In this document: positions 9,493 to 18,407 of the stretch, piece after piece
Layout of the letters: every line of letters starts with the position of its first letter
Numbering within the stretch: position 1 is the first letter of the stretch
Origin: an uncultured Veillonella sp.
GTDB taxonomy: Bacteria > Bacillota > Negativicutes > Veillonellales > Veillonellaceae
DNA: 64,000 bases
Direction: 5' to 3'
Assembly: GCA_900538355.1 (NCBI GenBank)
Contig: UPXS01000003.1
Location: 62,001 to 126,000 of the forward strand
Translations under genes and position numbers: made by a program
Notes under the pieces: model-generated
The model's input: only the letters and a program-made list of their open reading frames with translations
The model's database searches: none
What the model was told of the DNA's origin: nothing

Positions 9493-10512
9493 ATGAAAGA
9501 CTACAAGAATATACTCATCATAAAGATGAGCTCATTAGGCGATGTAATTCATGCATTGCCTACCTTGTATGCTGTGCGTAAGAATTGGCCTAATGCGCAT
9601 ATTACCTGGGCCATTCATGAACAATTCGCTAGCCTCTTACCAGGTACACCTTGGGTTGATGATGTGATTATCATCGACAAGAAACAACTTAAAAAGCCTT
9701 ATTACTTATATCAATTGCGTAAGGATTTACATAGTCGTCATTTTGATATGACTTTAGACCTTCAATGTATTGCTAAAAGTGCCATTGTATCATTATTATC
9801 TGGTGCGCCTGAAAAATATGGCTACTGGGAACTTCGTGAAGGCAGTAATTTAGTTAATAAAGCACTTGTTGGTGAACATAAATACGACCATGTCATCGAA
9901 CGATACCTCGATACCGTACGTGTCCTTGGGGGCGATGTAGAAGGCGTAGAGTTTCCTATGCCTGCTTATGTGGAGGCGGAGAAGTCCGTTAAGCATAAGT
10001 TACAATCTTATGGTGTAGAAGATGAATATGTAGTAGTAGTACCAGGTGCTCGTTGGATTGTTAAGGAGTGGCCACTTCTTAACTTTGGTGAGCTATGTAT
10101 CCGCTTATGTGAATCTGGAAAAAAAGTCGTTATTGCTGGTGCCCCTGATGATGCAGAAAAAGGAGCTTTTATAGAAAACTATGTAAAGCATAAGAATCTC
10201 ATCAATTTGGTAGGATCTACGTCCATGCCAGAGCTCATTGAGTTGATTCGACACTGTGAAATTTTCATCAGTGCTGATACGGGTCCTTTGCATATTGCTA
10301 ATGCTCTGAAGCGGCCTTTGATTGCATTATTTGGAACCACATCTCCAAAGCGAACTGGTCCATATGGAGGGAGTCATGTACATCTCATTATTTCCCCGAC
10401 TTCGAAGGCTACACCTGAGCAACCTCTGGTAGATGATCCAGATTGTATGGCTCAAATCCCTGTAGATGCAGTATGGTCTGTGTATGAACAAGTACTTGGA
10501 AAGGAACTATAA
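9493..10512 (+). CDS. waaC: Lipopolysaccharide heptosyltransferase I-like (WaaC)
   Basis: GT-B glycosyltransferase (family GT9) that adds heptose to the Kdo-lipid A core at the inner membrane. The N-terminus ILIIKMSSLGDVIHALPTL matches the WaaC signature. The C-terminal half carries the ADP-heptose binding region, including an SADTGPLHIANAL block. ATG 9493 (339 aa) is chosen because GGGAGG at 9483-9488 is well spaced from it; an in-frame start at 9472 lies upstream of the ribosome site. It directly precedes a second GT9 enzyme, with a one-base stop/start overlap. Confidence 0.92.
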   Translation: MKDYKNILIIKMSSLGDVIHALPTLYAVRKNWPNAHITWAIHEQFASLLPGTPWVDDVIIIDKKQLKKPYYLYQLRKDLHSRHFDMTLDLQCIAKSAIVSLLSGAPEKYGYWELREGSNLVNKALVGEHKYDHVIERYLDTVRVLGGDVEGVEFPMPAYVEAEKSVKHKLQSYGVEDEYVVVVPGARWIVKEWPLLNFGELCIRLCESGKKVVIAGAPDDAEKGAFIENYVKHKNLINLVGSTSMPELIELIRHCEIFISADTGPLHIANALKRPLIALFGTTSPKRTGPYGGSHVHLIISPTSKATPEQPLVDDPDCMAQIPVDAVWSVYEQVLGKEL

Positions 10513-11552
10513 TGGAACTAGATTATAAGCGCATTGTGGTCACCTTTCTCATGCACTTAGGTGATGTTATTTTAACGACTCCATTCCTAGAGGTGCTACG
10601 TAAAGCTGCTCCACATAGCCATATTACGTATGTAATAGATGAAAAACTGCAACAAGTGATGCAATATAATCCAAATATTGATGAACTTATCGTTGTAGAT
10701 AAAAAAGGGCGTCATAATAGTATTTCTGGGCTCAATGAGGTAGCTCGTGAGATTAATGCAAAGGGTAAACCTGATATCGTTATCAATTTGCATCCCAATG
10801 AACGTACTTCCTATTTAGCCTGGAAGATTCATGCGCCCATTACGACTGGTATGAGTCATTTTTTGTTTAGACCGTTTATGACAAAATATACCCGTTTAGA
10901 CCGTAAAACTCGCCACGCTGCAGATATGTACATCAATGTACTAGAACAATCAGGTGTAACTGATACTTCTAACTCTGGCTTACACATTGAAACCTGTGAA
11001 GCATGGCGCCGTGAGGCTCAAGATTTCTATGCTAGTCATGGATTAACCGATAGTGATACGCTCATCGGTTTTAATATTGGTAGTGCTGTTCCTGAGAAGC
11101 GCTGGCCTGCTGAACGATTTGCCCATGTAGCTGATTATTTCGGTCATTTAGGATATAAGACGGTATTCTTTGGCGGCCCTATGGATCTCGAAATGGTGCA
11201 ACCTGTAGTAGAACAAATGGAAACGAAACCGATTGTGGCTACTGGAAAATTCCAGTTAGGACCGTTGGCGGCGGCAATGAGCCGCTGTAATCTATTGATT
11301 ACAAATGACTCTGGTCCTATGCATGTGGCCATCAGTCAACAGGTGCCAATTGTGGCAATCTATGGGCCATCAAACCCATTCTTTTATGGTCCGTACCAAG
11401 CTCATGCTATCGTTCTTGAAACGATGGACTCCTATGAGGTTGGTAAAAGCATGAAAAAGATTATTAAAGAAGGAAATTACAAAGGGTTATCTGTAATTTC
11501 TGAAGAACAGGTTATTAAAGCGGCGGAAACGTTGCTTTCAGAATCGAAATAA
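10512..11552 (+). CDS. Glycosyltransferase family 9 (second heptosyltransferase)
   Basis: Second GT9 enzyme (346 aa) with the family start IVVTFLMHLGDVILTTPFLE and the C-terminal TNDSGPMHVAIS donor-binding block. It probably adds the second or a further core heptose (WaaF- or WaaQ-like). The sequence alone does not decide which, so no symbol is given. It is coupled to waaC by a one-base overlap and is followed after 4 bp by an exonuclease gene. Confidence 0.88.
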   Translation: MELDYKRIVVTFLMHLGDVILTTPFLEVLRKAAPHSHITYVIDEKLQQVMQYNPNIDELIVVDKKGRHNSISGLNEVAREINAKGKPDIVINLHPNERTSYLAWKIHAPITTGMSHFLFRPFMTKYTRLDRKTRHAADMYINVLEQSGVTDTSNSGLHIETCEAWRREAQDFYASHGLTDSDTLIGFNIGSAVPEKRWPAERFAHVADYFGHLGYKTVFFGGPMDLEMVQPVVEQMETKPIVATGKFQLGPLAAAMSRCNLLITNDSGPMHVAISQQVPIVAIYGPSNPFFYGPYQAHAIVLETMDSYEVGKSMKKIIKEGNYKGLSVISEEQVIKAAETLLSESK

Positions 11553-11556
11553 ACAT

Positions 11557-12540
11557 ATGAACTATATTGTATTTGATTTAGAGTGGAATCAACCCTATAG
11601 CAATGACATTAGCTTTATGAAGCGCACAAAAATGCCACTAACAGGGGAAATCATTCAAATCGGAGCGGTAAAACTGAATGAAAAGATGGACATTGTAGAT
11701 CATTTTACAATGTTCATCAAACCACAATACCTGCCACGGATGCATAAACATGTCCGTGAATTAACAGGTATTACATCACGAGAACTCGATCATGGTGTGC
11801 CCTTTAAGACAGCTATGCAGTACTTTCAAAATTGGTGTGGTGATGAGTATATGTTGTTATCTTGGGGGTCTGATGACATTCTCATATTGCGTGAAAATCT
11901 AATGCTTCATAGGATGAAAGCTTTATCTTATGATCAATGGGTAGATGCACAGATGATTTATGCGTATCAGCGATATGGTACGAGTCAACAGTATTCTGTG
12001 GCTCATGCCATGGAGGACCTAAATATATCTACGGAGCATTTATCTGCTCATAATGCATTACATGATGCTGTATTTACGGCTCATATATGTCAAAAGCTAG
12101 ATATACAACAAGGTATTTTACATTATGATCTAATTCGAAAGGAAAGCAGTAATCCTTTCTTATATCCACCAATTTTAACGTTCTTTATGTATGAGAACTT
12201 CCCTGAAAAGAAGCGCATTGTTCATGATAGAAGGGTTCGATTATCATTCTGCCCGTATTGTCAGACCCGCTTGGAAATGACGCGGCCAGAACGATTGCAA
12301 GGTGATAAGCATCTCGCTATAGGCGTTTGTCCTAAACATGGCGATTTTGCAGTGCAACTTAAAGTTGGAAAATATACGATTAAGTCCGGTAGTACTAAAT
12401 TCTACGTTACAAAGGTATTAACGCATTGTACGGACGAAATTCGTTCTCTATATACTCAGAAGTCTGAAATTAATCGAGAGAAAGAGCGAAAATATTTGGA
12501 ATTTCGCCGGGCGGAAATTGAAAAGGACCGCCAAAAATAA
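11557..12540 (+). CDS. DEDDh 3'-5' exonuclease domain protein with C-terminal zinc-ribbon-like segment
   Basis: The N-terminal 185 residues form an RNase T/DnaQ-type exonuclease: DLEWN (D7, E9), a GSDD block in the middle and HNALHDA with the final His and Asp. The remaining ~140 residues contain CPYC and a later CPKHGD, suggesting a metal-binding module, and end in a lysine/arginine/glutamate-rich helix. The family resembles KapD-type exonucleases of Firmicutes; the substrate is not known from sequence. It is the last gene of the heptose run, 4 bp after the second GT9 gene, which looks like co-transcription without a clear functional tie. Confidence 0.85.
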   Translation: MNYIVFDLEWNQPYSNDISFMKRTKMPLTGEIIQIGAVKLNEKMDIVDHFTMFIKPQYLPRMHKHVRELTGITSRELDHGVPFKTAMQYFQNWCGDEYMLLSWGSDDILILRENLMLHRMKALSYDQWVDAQMIYAYQRYGTSQQYSVAHAMEDLNISTEHLSAHNALHDAVFTAHICQKLDIQQGILHYDLIRKESSNPFLYPPILTFFMYENFPEKKRIVHDRRVRLSFCPYCQTRLEMTRPERLQGDKHLAIGVCPKHGDFAVQLKVGKYTIKSGSTKFYVTKVLTHCTDEIRSLYTQKSEINREKERKYLEFRRAEIEKDRQK

Positions 12541-12610
12541 TTTTATTAATTCCTGTTCACATCTATAGTTTCTTAATTATTAGCTTGTGAGCATTTAGAA
12601 AGGATAGATT

Positions 12611-14002
12611 ATGGAACGCAAATATGCATGGCATAATTACGACGATGCCACTATGGAAAAGGTATATGCCTTAAGTGATACATATCGTCAATTTTTAGAT
12701 AATGGTAAAACAGAACGTGAATGTGTTGTACAGGCCGTTGAATTTGCAGAAGCAAAAGGATATGTAAATTTAAAAGATATTATTAAATCCAATACACCAA
12801 TCAACGCTGGGGATAAAATTTATTACACACATATGGATAAATCCATTGCTTTATTTAATATTGGTACTGATGATATTGAATTAGGTATGAATATCTTAGG
12901 TGCTCATATCGATTCTCCACGCATCGATGTAAAGCAAAATCCACAATATGAAGATAGCAATCTCGTATTTTGGGATACTCATTACTATGGAGGCATTAAA
13001 AAATACCATTGGGTTGCTATGCCTCTTGCTATTCATGGCGTTGTAGTAAAAACAGATGGTACTCGTATCAACATCAATATTGGGGATAACGAAAATGATC
13101 CTGTATTCTGCATTACAGACTTGTTACCGCATTTGGGACAAGAGCAAATGCAAAAGAATGCAGCTAAGGTAATTGAAGGGGAAGCCCTTGATTTACTCAT
13201 TGGTAGCCGTCCTGTAAAAGATGAAGAAAAAGAAGGGGTTACTAAATTTATTAACAACCTTCTTGAAAAAGAATATGGTTTTGTAGAACGTGATTTATTA
13301 TCTGCAGAGCTTGAAATTGTACCAGCAGGTAAGGCGCGTGATATGGGCTTTGACCGCTCTATGGTTATGGCCTATGGTCAAGACGATCGCGTATGTGCGT
13401 ATACATCCTTGGTGGCTATGCTTGAAGTAGATAATGTTAAACGCACAACTTGTTGCTTGCTTGTAGATAAAGAAGAAATCGGTTCTGTAGGCGCTACAGG
13501 TATGCAATCTCGTTTCTTTGAAAATGCAGTAGCAGAAGTTCTCACACTTATGGGTAAACCTAATTCTGTAAGTGTACGACGAACATTGGAAAATTCTCGT
13601 ATGTTATCCTCTGATGTTAGTGCCGGCTATGATCCGCTATATGCATCTGCATTCGAAAAGAAAAATGCATCTTACCTAGGTATGGGTGTTGTATTCAATA
13701 AATTTACCGGTTCTCGTGGTAAATCTGGCTCTAATGATGCCAATGCAGAATATATGGGCTTCATTCGTCGTGTTATGGAATCTAACAATGTAACATACCA
13801 AACTGCAGAGCTTGGTAAGGTTGATCTCGGCGGTGGTGGTACCATTGCATATATCATGGCATTATACGGTATGAATGTTATCGACTGTGGTGTGGCTGTG
13901 CTTAGCATGCATGCTCCATGGGAGGTTACATCTAAGGCGGATATTTACGAAGCAAAACAATGCTATGTTGCGTTCTTAAATGCAGCTGATGAATCAATCT
14001 AA
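12611..14002 (+). CDS. M18 family aminopeptidase (complete)
   Basis: Cytosolic zinc aminopeptidase of 463 residues. Visible M18 landmarks are LGAHIDSPRIDVK (metal-binding His/Asp, near residue 100), the AYGQDDRVCAYTSL block, DKEEIGSVGATG (catalytic glutamates), SSDVSAGYDP, and the C-terminal LSMHAPWEVTSKAD. These match the ApeA branch. A GAAAGGATAG ribosome site precedes the ATG. It is paralogous to the truncated gene at the left edge but clearly divergent, so the organism keeps two M18 enzymes. Confidence 0.93.
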   Translation: MERKYAWHNYDDATMEKVYALSDTYRQFLDNGKTERECVVQAVEFAEAKGYVNLKDIIKSNTPINAGDKIYYTHMDKSIALFNIGTDDIELGMNILGAHIDSPRIDVKQNPQYEDSNLVFWDTHYYGGIKKYHWVAMPLAIHGVVVKTDGTRININIGDNENDPVFCITDLLPHLGQEQMQKNAAKVIEGEALDLLIGSRPVKDEEKEGVTKFINNLLEKEYGFVERDLLSAELEIVPAGKARDMGFDRSMVMAYGQDDRVCAYTSLVAMLEVDNVKRTTCCLLVDKEEIGSVGATGMQSRFFENAVAEVLTLMGKPNSVSVRRTLENSRMLSSDVSAGYDPLYASAFEKKNASYLGMGVVFNKFTGSRGKSGSNDANAEYMGFIRRVMESNNVTYQTAELGKVDLGGGGTIAYIMALYGMNVIDCGVAVLSMHAPWEVTSKADIYEAKQCYVAFLNAADESI

Positions 14003-14009
14003 AATTATG

Positions 14010-14034
14010 GGGCTTTCACCAATGGTGAAAGTCC
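14010..14034 (+). other. Hairpin after the M18 gene
   Basis: CTTTCACC (14013-14020) pairs with GGTGAAAG (14024-14031) over an AAT loop, extendable by about 3 pairs. There is no T-run after it, so it is more likely an mRNA-end or processing hairpin than an efficient terminator. Confidence 0.35.
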
Positions 14035-14052
14035 ATTCTATGTGAGGTATAT

Positions 14053-14430
14053 ATGAATCAAACGGAATTAGGCGCAGCTATTGAAGCAGCGAAGGGAGAG
14101 GCAACAGAGGTTAAGACTGTAAAGGTCGATATTTTTGATATTCCTGAAACAAAGGCTGAAGAATATATTGCTAATCGTGAAGAAGTAGCAGAAGCTGCAG
14201 CACAGGTCATGAAACCATACTGTGTAACGGTAAAGCGTGAAACATTAGATCCTGATGAAGGGGAAGCTGTAGTTGGTTATTATGTAACGGGTGAAATTTT
14301 AATGTGTGTCATTCTCGATCCATTTGAAGTACCTGTTATGAAGGTAGCACTTGATAAGGGGACCCTTAAAAACTACATTTTAGCAGCTAATGATTTAACA
14401 GAAGACATGTTAGCATCTCTCGAAAAATAA
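14053..14430 (+). CDS. Hypothetical protein, 125 aa
   Basis: Not recognised. It is a small acidic soluble protein rich in Glu, Ala and Val, without a signal peptide, membrane segment, cysteine motif or nucleotide-binding motif. The N-terminal third looks helical, and the middle (residues 50-100) has alternating hydrophobic residues typical of beta strands. A TGTGAGG ribosome site precedes the ATG, codon usage matches its neighbours and the frame is clean, so it is likely a real gene. It lies 50 bp after the M18 gene and before the ABC importer promoter. Confidence 0.7.
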   Translation: MNQTELGAAIEAAKGEATEVKTVKVDIFDIPETKAEEYIANREEVAEAAAQVMKPYCVTVKRETLDPDEGEAVVGYYVTGEILMCVILDPFEVPVMKVALDKGTLKNYILAANDLTEDMLASLEK

Positions 14431-14493
14431 GAGGATTTCATATCTTAATGTGTTCTATAAATGGACAAATGTAAAATACTTTAATCTGCTACA

Positions 14494-14522
14494 TTGATGT
14501 AGTAAAGAAATTTGTTTATAAT
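14494..14522 (+). promoter_or_regulatory. Promoter of the ABC importer operon
   Basis: TTGATG at 14494-14499 and TATAAT at 14517-14522 are separated by exactly 17 bp, a near-consensus sigma-A promoter about 40 bp before the first gene. Confidence 0.75.
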
Positions 14523-14561
14523 AGATGTATTATAGTCATTGCAGATAGGAAGGAAATCCCC

Positions 14562-15539
14562 ATGAATTTAAAAAAAGGTATTGCCCTAGCGCTCACGGCG
14601 GCAGCATTGATGGCATTCACAGGCTGTGGATCAAATGGAACAACATCTAATGGTGAATATAAGGTTGGCGTAGTACAACTGGTTGAACATCCTGCACTTG
14701 ATGCAGCAAACAAAGGTTTTGTTGATGCTTTAAAAGAAAAAGGCTTGGCAGATAAAATTACCTTTGACCAACAAAATGCACAAGCTGATCAATCTAATTT
14801 GAACAGTATTGCACAGCGTTTTGTATCTGATCGTAAAAACTTAATCTTAGCGATTGCAACACCTGCAGCTCAATCTATGGCGAATGCAACTCATGATATC
14901 CCAATCTTGGGTACTGCTATTACTGATTACGAAGCAGCAAAACTTGTTAAATCTAATGAAAAACCAGGTGGTAATGTATCTGGTACATCTGATATGAACC
15001 CAGTAGAGCAACAAGTTGATTTAATTTTACAAGTATTGCCGAACGCAAAAACTATCGGTACTATTTATAGCTCTAGTGAAGTAAATTCTCAAATTCAAGT
15101 TGAAAAAATGAAAGCTTATGCAGCTACAAAAGGTGTTAAGGTTGAAGAGGTTACAGTTTCTAATGTAAACGATATTCAACAAGCAGCACAAAATCTTGTT
15201 TCTCAACGTGTAGATGCAATTTATGTGCCAACAGATAATGTAGTAGCTTCTGCGATGAGCAATCTTGTAGCAATTACTGATCCAGCAAAAATTCCTGTGT
15301 TTGGCGGCGAAGATAACCACGTAAAAGGTGGTGCTGTAATGTCCTTGTCCGTAGATTACTACAAACTTGGATACCAAACAGGTTTAATGGCAGCTAAAAT
15401 TTTAACTGGTGAAGCTAAAGTTGAAGATATGCCTATTGAAATGCAAAAAGAATTTAAATTAGTTGTAAGTAAAGATAAATTACAAAAATTGGGCATCACA
15501 TTACCAGAAGAATTGATGAACAAAGCAACTATGATTTAA
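14562..15539 (+). CDS. ABC transporter substrate-binding lipoprotein, copy 1 (ABC_sub_bind family)
   Basis: Extracytoplasmic binding protein (325 aa) of the ABC_sub_bind/TrpX-like family. It has a lysine-start signal peptide and a lipobox ending FTGC near residue 21, so it is lipid-anchored. The body begins KVGVVQLVEHPALDAANKGF, the usual start of this fold. Known relatives include the streptococcal tryptophan importer TrpX, so an aromatic amino acid or similar ligand is possible but unproven. It is followed by a same-length paralogue, a permease and an ATPase. A strong promoter lies just upstream. Confidence 0.92.
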   Translation: MNLKKGIALALTAAALMAFTGCGSNGTTSNGEYKVGVVQLVEHPALDAANKGFVDALKEKGLADKITFDQQNAQADQSNLNSIAQRFVSDRKNLILAIATPAAQSMANATHDIPILGTAITDYEAAKLVKSNEKPGGNVSGTSDMNPVEQQVDLILQVLPNAKTIGTIYSSSEVNSQIQVEKMKAYAATKGVKVEEVTVSNVNDIQQAAQNLVSQRVDAIYVPTDNVVASAMSNLVAITDPAKIPVFGGEDNHVKGGAVMSLSVDYYKLGYQTGLMAAKILTGEAKVEDMPIEMQKEFKLVVSKDKLQKLGITLPEELMNKATMI

Positions 15540-15563
15540 TAAACAATTGGTAAGGAGTTACAT

Positions 15564-16541
15564 ATGAACTGGAAAAAAGGTATTGCAGTAGCACTTAGTG
15601 CTATTTCTATTATGGCAATTGTGGCAGGTTGCGGTTCTAATACAGCAACTAATGAGCAAAAGAAAATTGGTGTTATTCAATTGGTAGAACATCCATCTCT
15701 TGATGCTGCGAATAAAGGTTTTGTTGATGGTCTTGCATCTAAAGGCTATAAAGATGGGGAAAACATCAAATTAGATCAACAAAATGCACAAGCTGATCAA
15801 TCTAATTTGAATAGTATTGCTCAACGTTTTGTATCTGATAAAAAGGATTTAGTATTAGCGATTGCTACACCAGCAGCACAAACGATGGCAAATGCATCTC
15901 ATGATATTCCAATCATGGGTACTGCTATTACAGATTACGTAACAGCAAAACTTGTTCAATCTAATGAAAAACCAGGTGGTAATGTATCTGGTACATCTGA
16001 TATGACACCTGTAGAAAAAGAGGTTGATCTTATTATTGCGTTAGTACCAAATGTAAAACGTATTGGTGCTATTTACACATCTTCTGAAATCAACTCCCAA
16101 CTTCAAGTTGAAAAAATGAAAGCTTATGCTGCCACAAAAGGTATTACCGTTGTAGAAGCTACTGTATCTAACGTAAATGATATCCAACAAGCGGCTACAA
16201 ATCTTGTAAATCAAGATGTACAAGCCATTTATACACCAACTGATAATGTATTAGCATCTGCTATGGCTAACTTAGCACAAATTACAGATGCAGCTAAAAT
16301 TCCAGTATTTGCTGCCGATGAAGGTATGACAATGACTGGTGGTGTAGCAACATATTCTGTTGACTACTATAAATTAGGTTATCAAACTGGTTTAATGGCG
16401 GCAAAAGTGCTTTCTGGTGAAGCTAAAATCTCTGATTTAGCCATTGAAACACAAAAAGATATTAAGTTAACTGTAAACGAAGAACGTGCTAAAAAATTAG
16501 GTATTACAATTCCTGAAGCACTTCGTAAAGATATGAAATAA
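15564..16541 (+). CDS. ABC transporter substrate-binding lipoprotein, copy 2 (tandem paralogue)
   Basis: Also 325 aa, and very similar along its whole length to the preceding gene: shared blocks include NAQADQSNLNSIAQRFVSD and VEKMKAYAATKG. The lipobox is VAGC near residue 23. Differences concentrate in the mature N-terminus and in a segment around residues 245-260 (GGEDNHVKGGAVM in copy 1, AADEGMTMTGGVA here) that in this fold borders the ligand cleft. The pair arose by tandem duplication. The two probably share the single permease and ATPase while binding related but different ligands. Confidence 0.92.
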   Translation: MNWKKGIAVALSAISIMAIVAGCGSNTATNEQKKIGVIQLVEHPSLDAANKGFVDGLASKGYKDGENIKLDQQNAQADQSNLNSIAQRFVSDKKDLVLAIATPAAQTMANASHDIPIMGTAITDYVTAKLVQSNEKPGGNVSGTSDMTPVEKEVDLIIALVPNVKRIGAIYTSSEINSQLQVEKMKAYAATKGITVVEATVSNVNDIQQAATNLVNQDVQAIYTPTDNVLASAMANLAQITDAAKIPVFAADEGMTMTGGVATYSVDYYKLGYQTGLMAAKVLSGEAKISDLAIETQKDIKLTVNEERAKKLGITIPEALRKDMK

Positions 16542-16552
16542 TAGAGGAGATT

Positions 16553-17428
16553 TTGATGTTAGATTTAGTGGTAGGCACCATAACAACTGGCCTTTTATGG
16601 TCTTTGTTAGCGGTAGGTGTTTTCATTACCTTCCGTGTATTAGATGTGGCTGACTTAACCGTAGAAGGTACGTTTCCAATGGGGGCGGCCATTTCTGCAA
16701 TTTTAATTACAAGTGGTATGAACCCAATCCTATCTATCTTGATTGCCGGCATTGGCGGTATGGCCGCAGGTGCTGTAACAGGTTGGATTCATACTAAATT
16801 GAAGATCCCTGCATTGCTTGCAGGTATCTTAACAATGATTGCTTTATACTCCATTAATCTTCATATTATGGGGAAAGCTAACGTATCTTTGCTTCGTATG
16901 GATACAATTTATACAATTATCGGTAGTGTACTTCATACAGCAAATATGTGGTCTGCAGCTATCGTAGGTATCATCGTAGCTGTTGTAGTATGCTTATTAT
17001 TATTCTGGTTCTTCGGTACTGAAATTGGTACAGCATTACGTGCAACAGGTGTTAACCCACAAATGATTCGTGCTCAAGGCGTAAACACTGACAATATGAT
17101 CGTTCTTGGTCTTTTGATTTCCAATGGTTTTGTTGGTATGTCTGGTGCTTTAATAGGTCAATTCCAAGGCTTTGCCGACGTAGGTATGGGTATTGGTACC
17201 ATCGTAATTGGTTTGGCTTCTGTAATTATCGGTGAGGTAGTATTTGGTACAAAATCCTTCGTACGTAGCCTCATTGCTGTAGTACTTGGCTCTATCGTAT
17301 ATCGTATCGTTATTGCGGCTGTACTCTACATGGGTATGCCACCAAATGATTTGAAATTATTCACTGCTATTCTTGTTGCCATCGCGCTTTCCTTGCCTAC
17401 ATTGAAAGCAAAATGGTTGGCTCGTTAA
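16553..17428 (+). CDS. ABC transporter permease (branched-chain-type, BPD_transp_2-like)
   Basis: Polytopic inner-membrane protein of 291 aa with about eight hydrophobic segments. It has the FRVLDVADLTVEGTFPMGAA and ALRATGVNPQMIRAQGVN blocks characteristic of the TrpY-like permeases that accompany ABC_sub_bind proteins. Only one permease gene is present, so it probably acts as a homodimer. A gap of 11 bp separates it from the second binding-protein gene, and 10 bp from the ATPase gene. Confidence 0.92.
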   Translation: MMLDLVVGTITTGLLWSLLAVGVFITFRVLDVADLTVEGTFPMGAAISAILITSGMNPILSILIAGIGGMAAGAVTGWIHTKLKIPALLAGILTMIALYSINLHIMGKANVSLLRMDTIYTIIGSVLHTANMWSAAIVGIIVAVVVCLLLFWFFGTEIGTALRATGVNPQMIRAQGVNTDNMIVLGLLISNGFVGMSGALIGQFQGFADVGMGIGTIVIGLASVIIGEVVFGTKSFVRSLIAVVLGSIVYRIVIAAVLYMGMPPNDLKLFTAILVAIALSLPTLKAKWLAR

Positions 17429-17438
17429 GGAGGACACT

Positions 17439-18236
17439 ATGTTAGAAGTAAAAAATATGGTAAAAACCTTCTTTAAGGGCACAATCAATGAAAAAACTGC
17501 TCTTCAAGGTATTGATCTTCGATTAGAAGAAGGCGATTTCTGTACTGTAATCGGTGGTAATGGTGCTGGTAAAAGTACGTTGCTAAACTCCATCGCTGGT
17601 GTATTCCCGGTAGATGAAGGTTCTATCACAATCAATGATATTGATGTCACTAAAATGCCGGAATATAAACGTGCTAAATACATTGGCCGTGTATTCCAAG
17701 ACCCTATGGTTGGTACGGCAGGTAACATGCAAATTGAGGAAAATTTGATCCTTGCTATGCGCCGTGGTAAAAACTTAGGTCTTAAATGGGCTTTCAAAGA
17801 TAGTGAACAAGCGTTCTTTAAAGAACGCCTTGCATTATTAGGTTTAGGTCTTGAAGATCGTTTATCTGCTCGTATGGGATTACTATCCGGTGGTCAACGC
17901 CAATCTATTACATTATTGATGGCTACTATGCTCCGTCCAGACCTTTTATTACTAGACGAACATACAGCGGCTCTTGACCCTAAGACTGCAGAAAATGTTT
18001 TGCAATTAACAGATAAACTTGTAGCAGAACATAATTTAACAACTCTTATGATTACCCATAATATGCGTGATGCATTGCGCTTTGGTAATCGCCTCATCAT
18101 GATGGATGCAGGTCGCATTATCTATGATGTAAAAGGGGAAGAAAAGAAAAAATTAACAGTTGCCGATTTATTACAAAAATTCGAAGTAGCTGGAGAAAAT
18201 GCATTGAGCGACCGCATGGTGCTTGGTGCAAAATAA
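17439..18236 (+). CDS. ABC transporter ATP-binding protein (TrpZ-like)
   Basis: Cytoplasmic ATPase (265 aa) that powers the importer. It contains Walker A GGNGAGKST, a Q-loop in RVFQDPM, the signature LSGGQRQS, Walker B LLLLDEHTAALDP and the switch histidine in MITHNMRDAL. An AAGGAGG ribosome site precedes the ATG. It is the last gene of the operon and is followed directly by a terminator. Confidence 0.94.
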   Translation: MLEVKNMVKTFFKGTINEKTALQGIDLRLEEGDFCTVIGGNGAGKSTLLNSIAGVFPVDEGSITINDIDVTKMPEYKRAKYIGRVFQDPMVGTAGNMQIEENLILAMRRGKNLGLKWAFKDSEQAFFKERLALLGLGLEDRLSARMGLLSGGQRQSITLLMATMLRPDLLLLDEHTAALDPKTAENVLQLTDKLVAEHNLTTLMITHNMRDALRFGNRLIMMDAGRIIYDVKGEEKKKLTVADLLQKFEVAGENALSDRMVLGAK

Positions 18237-18239
18237 TAG

Positions 18240-18264
18240 AAGAGGGCTGTGGCCCTCTTTTGTT
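18240..18264 (+). terminator. Intrinsic terminator after the ABC importer operon
   Basis: AGAGGGC (18241-18247) pairs with GCCCTCT (18252-18258) over a TGTG loop, followed by TTTGTTT. Confidence 0.85.
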
Positions 18265-18282
18265 TATTTACTGTATTTATTC

Positions 18283-18311
18283 TTTACAAGATAAGGTAGA
18301 TACTGTATACT
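18283..18311 (+). promoter_or_regulatory. rpsO promoter
   Basis: TTTACA at 18283-18288 and TATACT at 18306-18311, spaced 17 bp. The predicted transcript start near 18318 gives a leader of about 90 nt. Confidence 0.75.
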
Positions 18312-18332
18312 AAATAAGGTCGTAAGACATAT

Positions 18333-18377
18333 CGTAAGCGAAGTATTCGAATCTCCAACGGTTACTTAAGCTTATCG
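18333..18377 (+). promoter_or_regulatory. Structured rpsO leader (candidate S15 autoregulatory site)
   Basis: An extended helix is formed by CG-TAAGC-(G)-AAGTA (18333-18345) with TACTT-AA-GCTTA-(T)-CG (18363-18377), closing a 17-nt loop. It ends about 14 nt before the ribosome site. S15 represses its own mRNA through varied leader folds in several bacteria. That this fold binds S15 is inferred. Confidence 0.45.
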
Positions 18378-18407
18378 GGATTATTTATTTTTTAGGAGGT
18401 AACATTA

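Noticed and set aside
1..14002. The partial and complete M18 genes as one duplicated or rearranged gene
   Set aside because: The shared motifs are at family level only and the C-termini differ clearly, as expected for the two known M18 branches.
14431..14561. T-box or amino-acid riboswitch before the TrpX-like operon
   Set aside because: The predicted leader after the TATAAT is only about 35 nt, too short for such an element, and no T-box core motif is seen.
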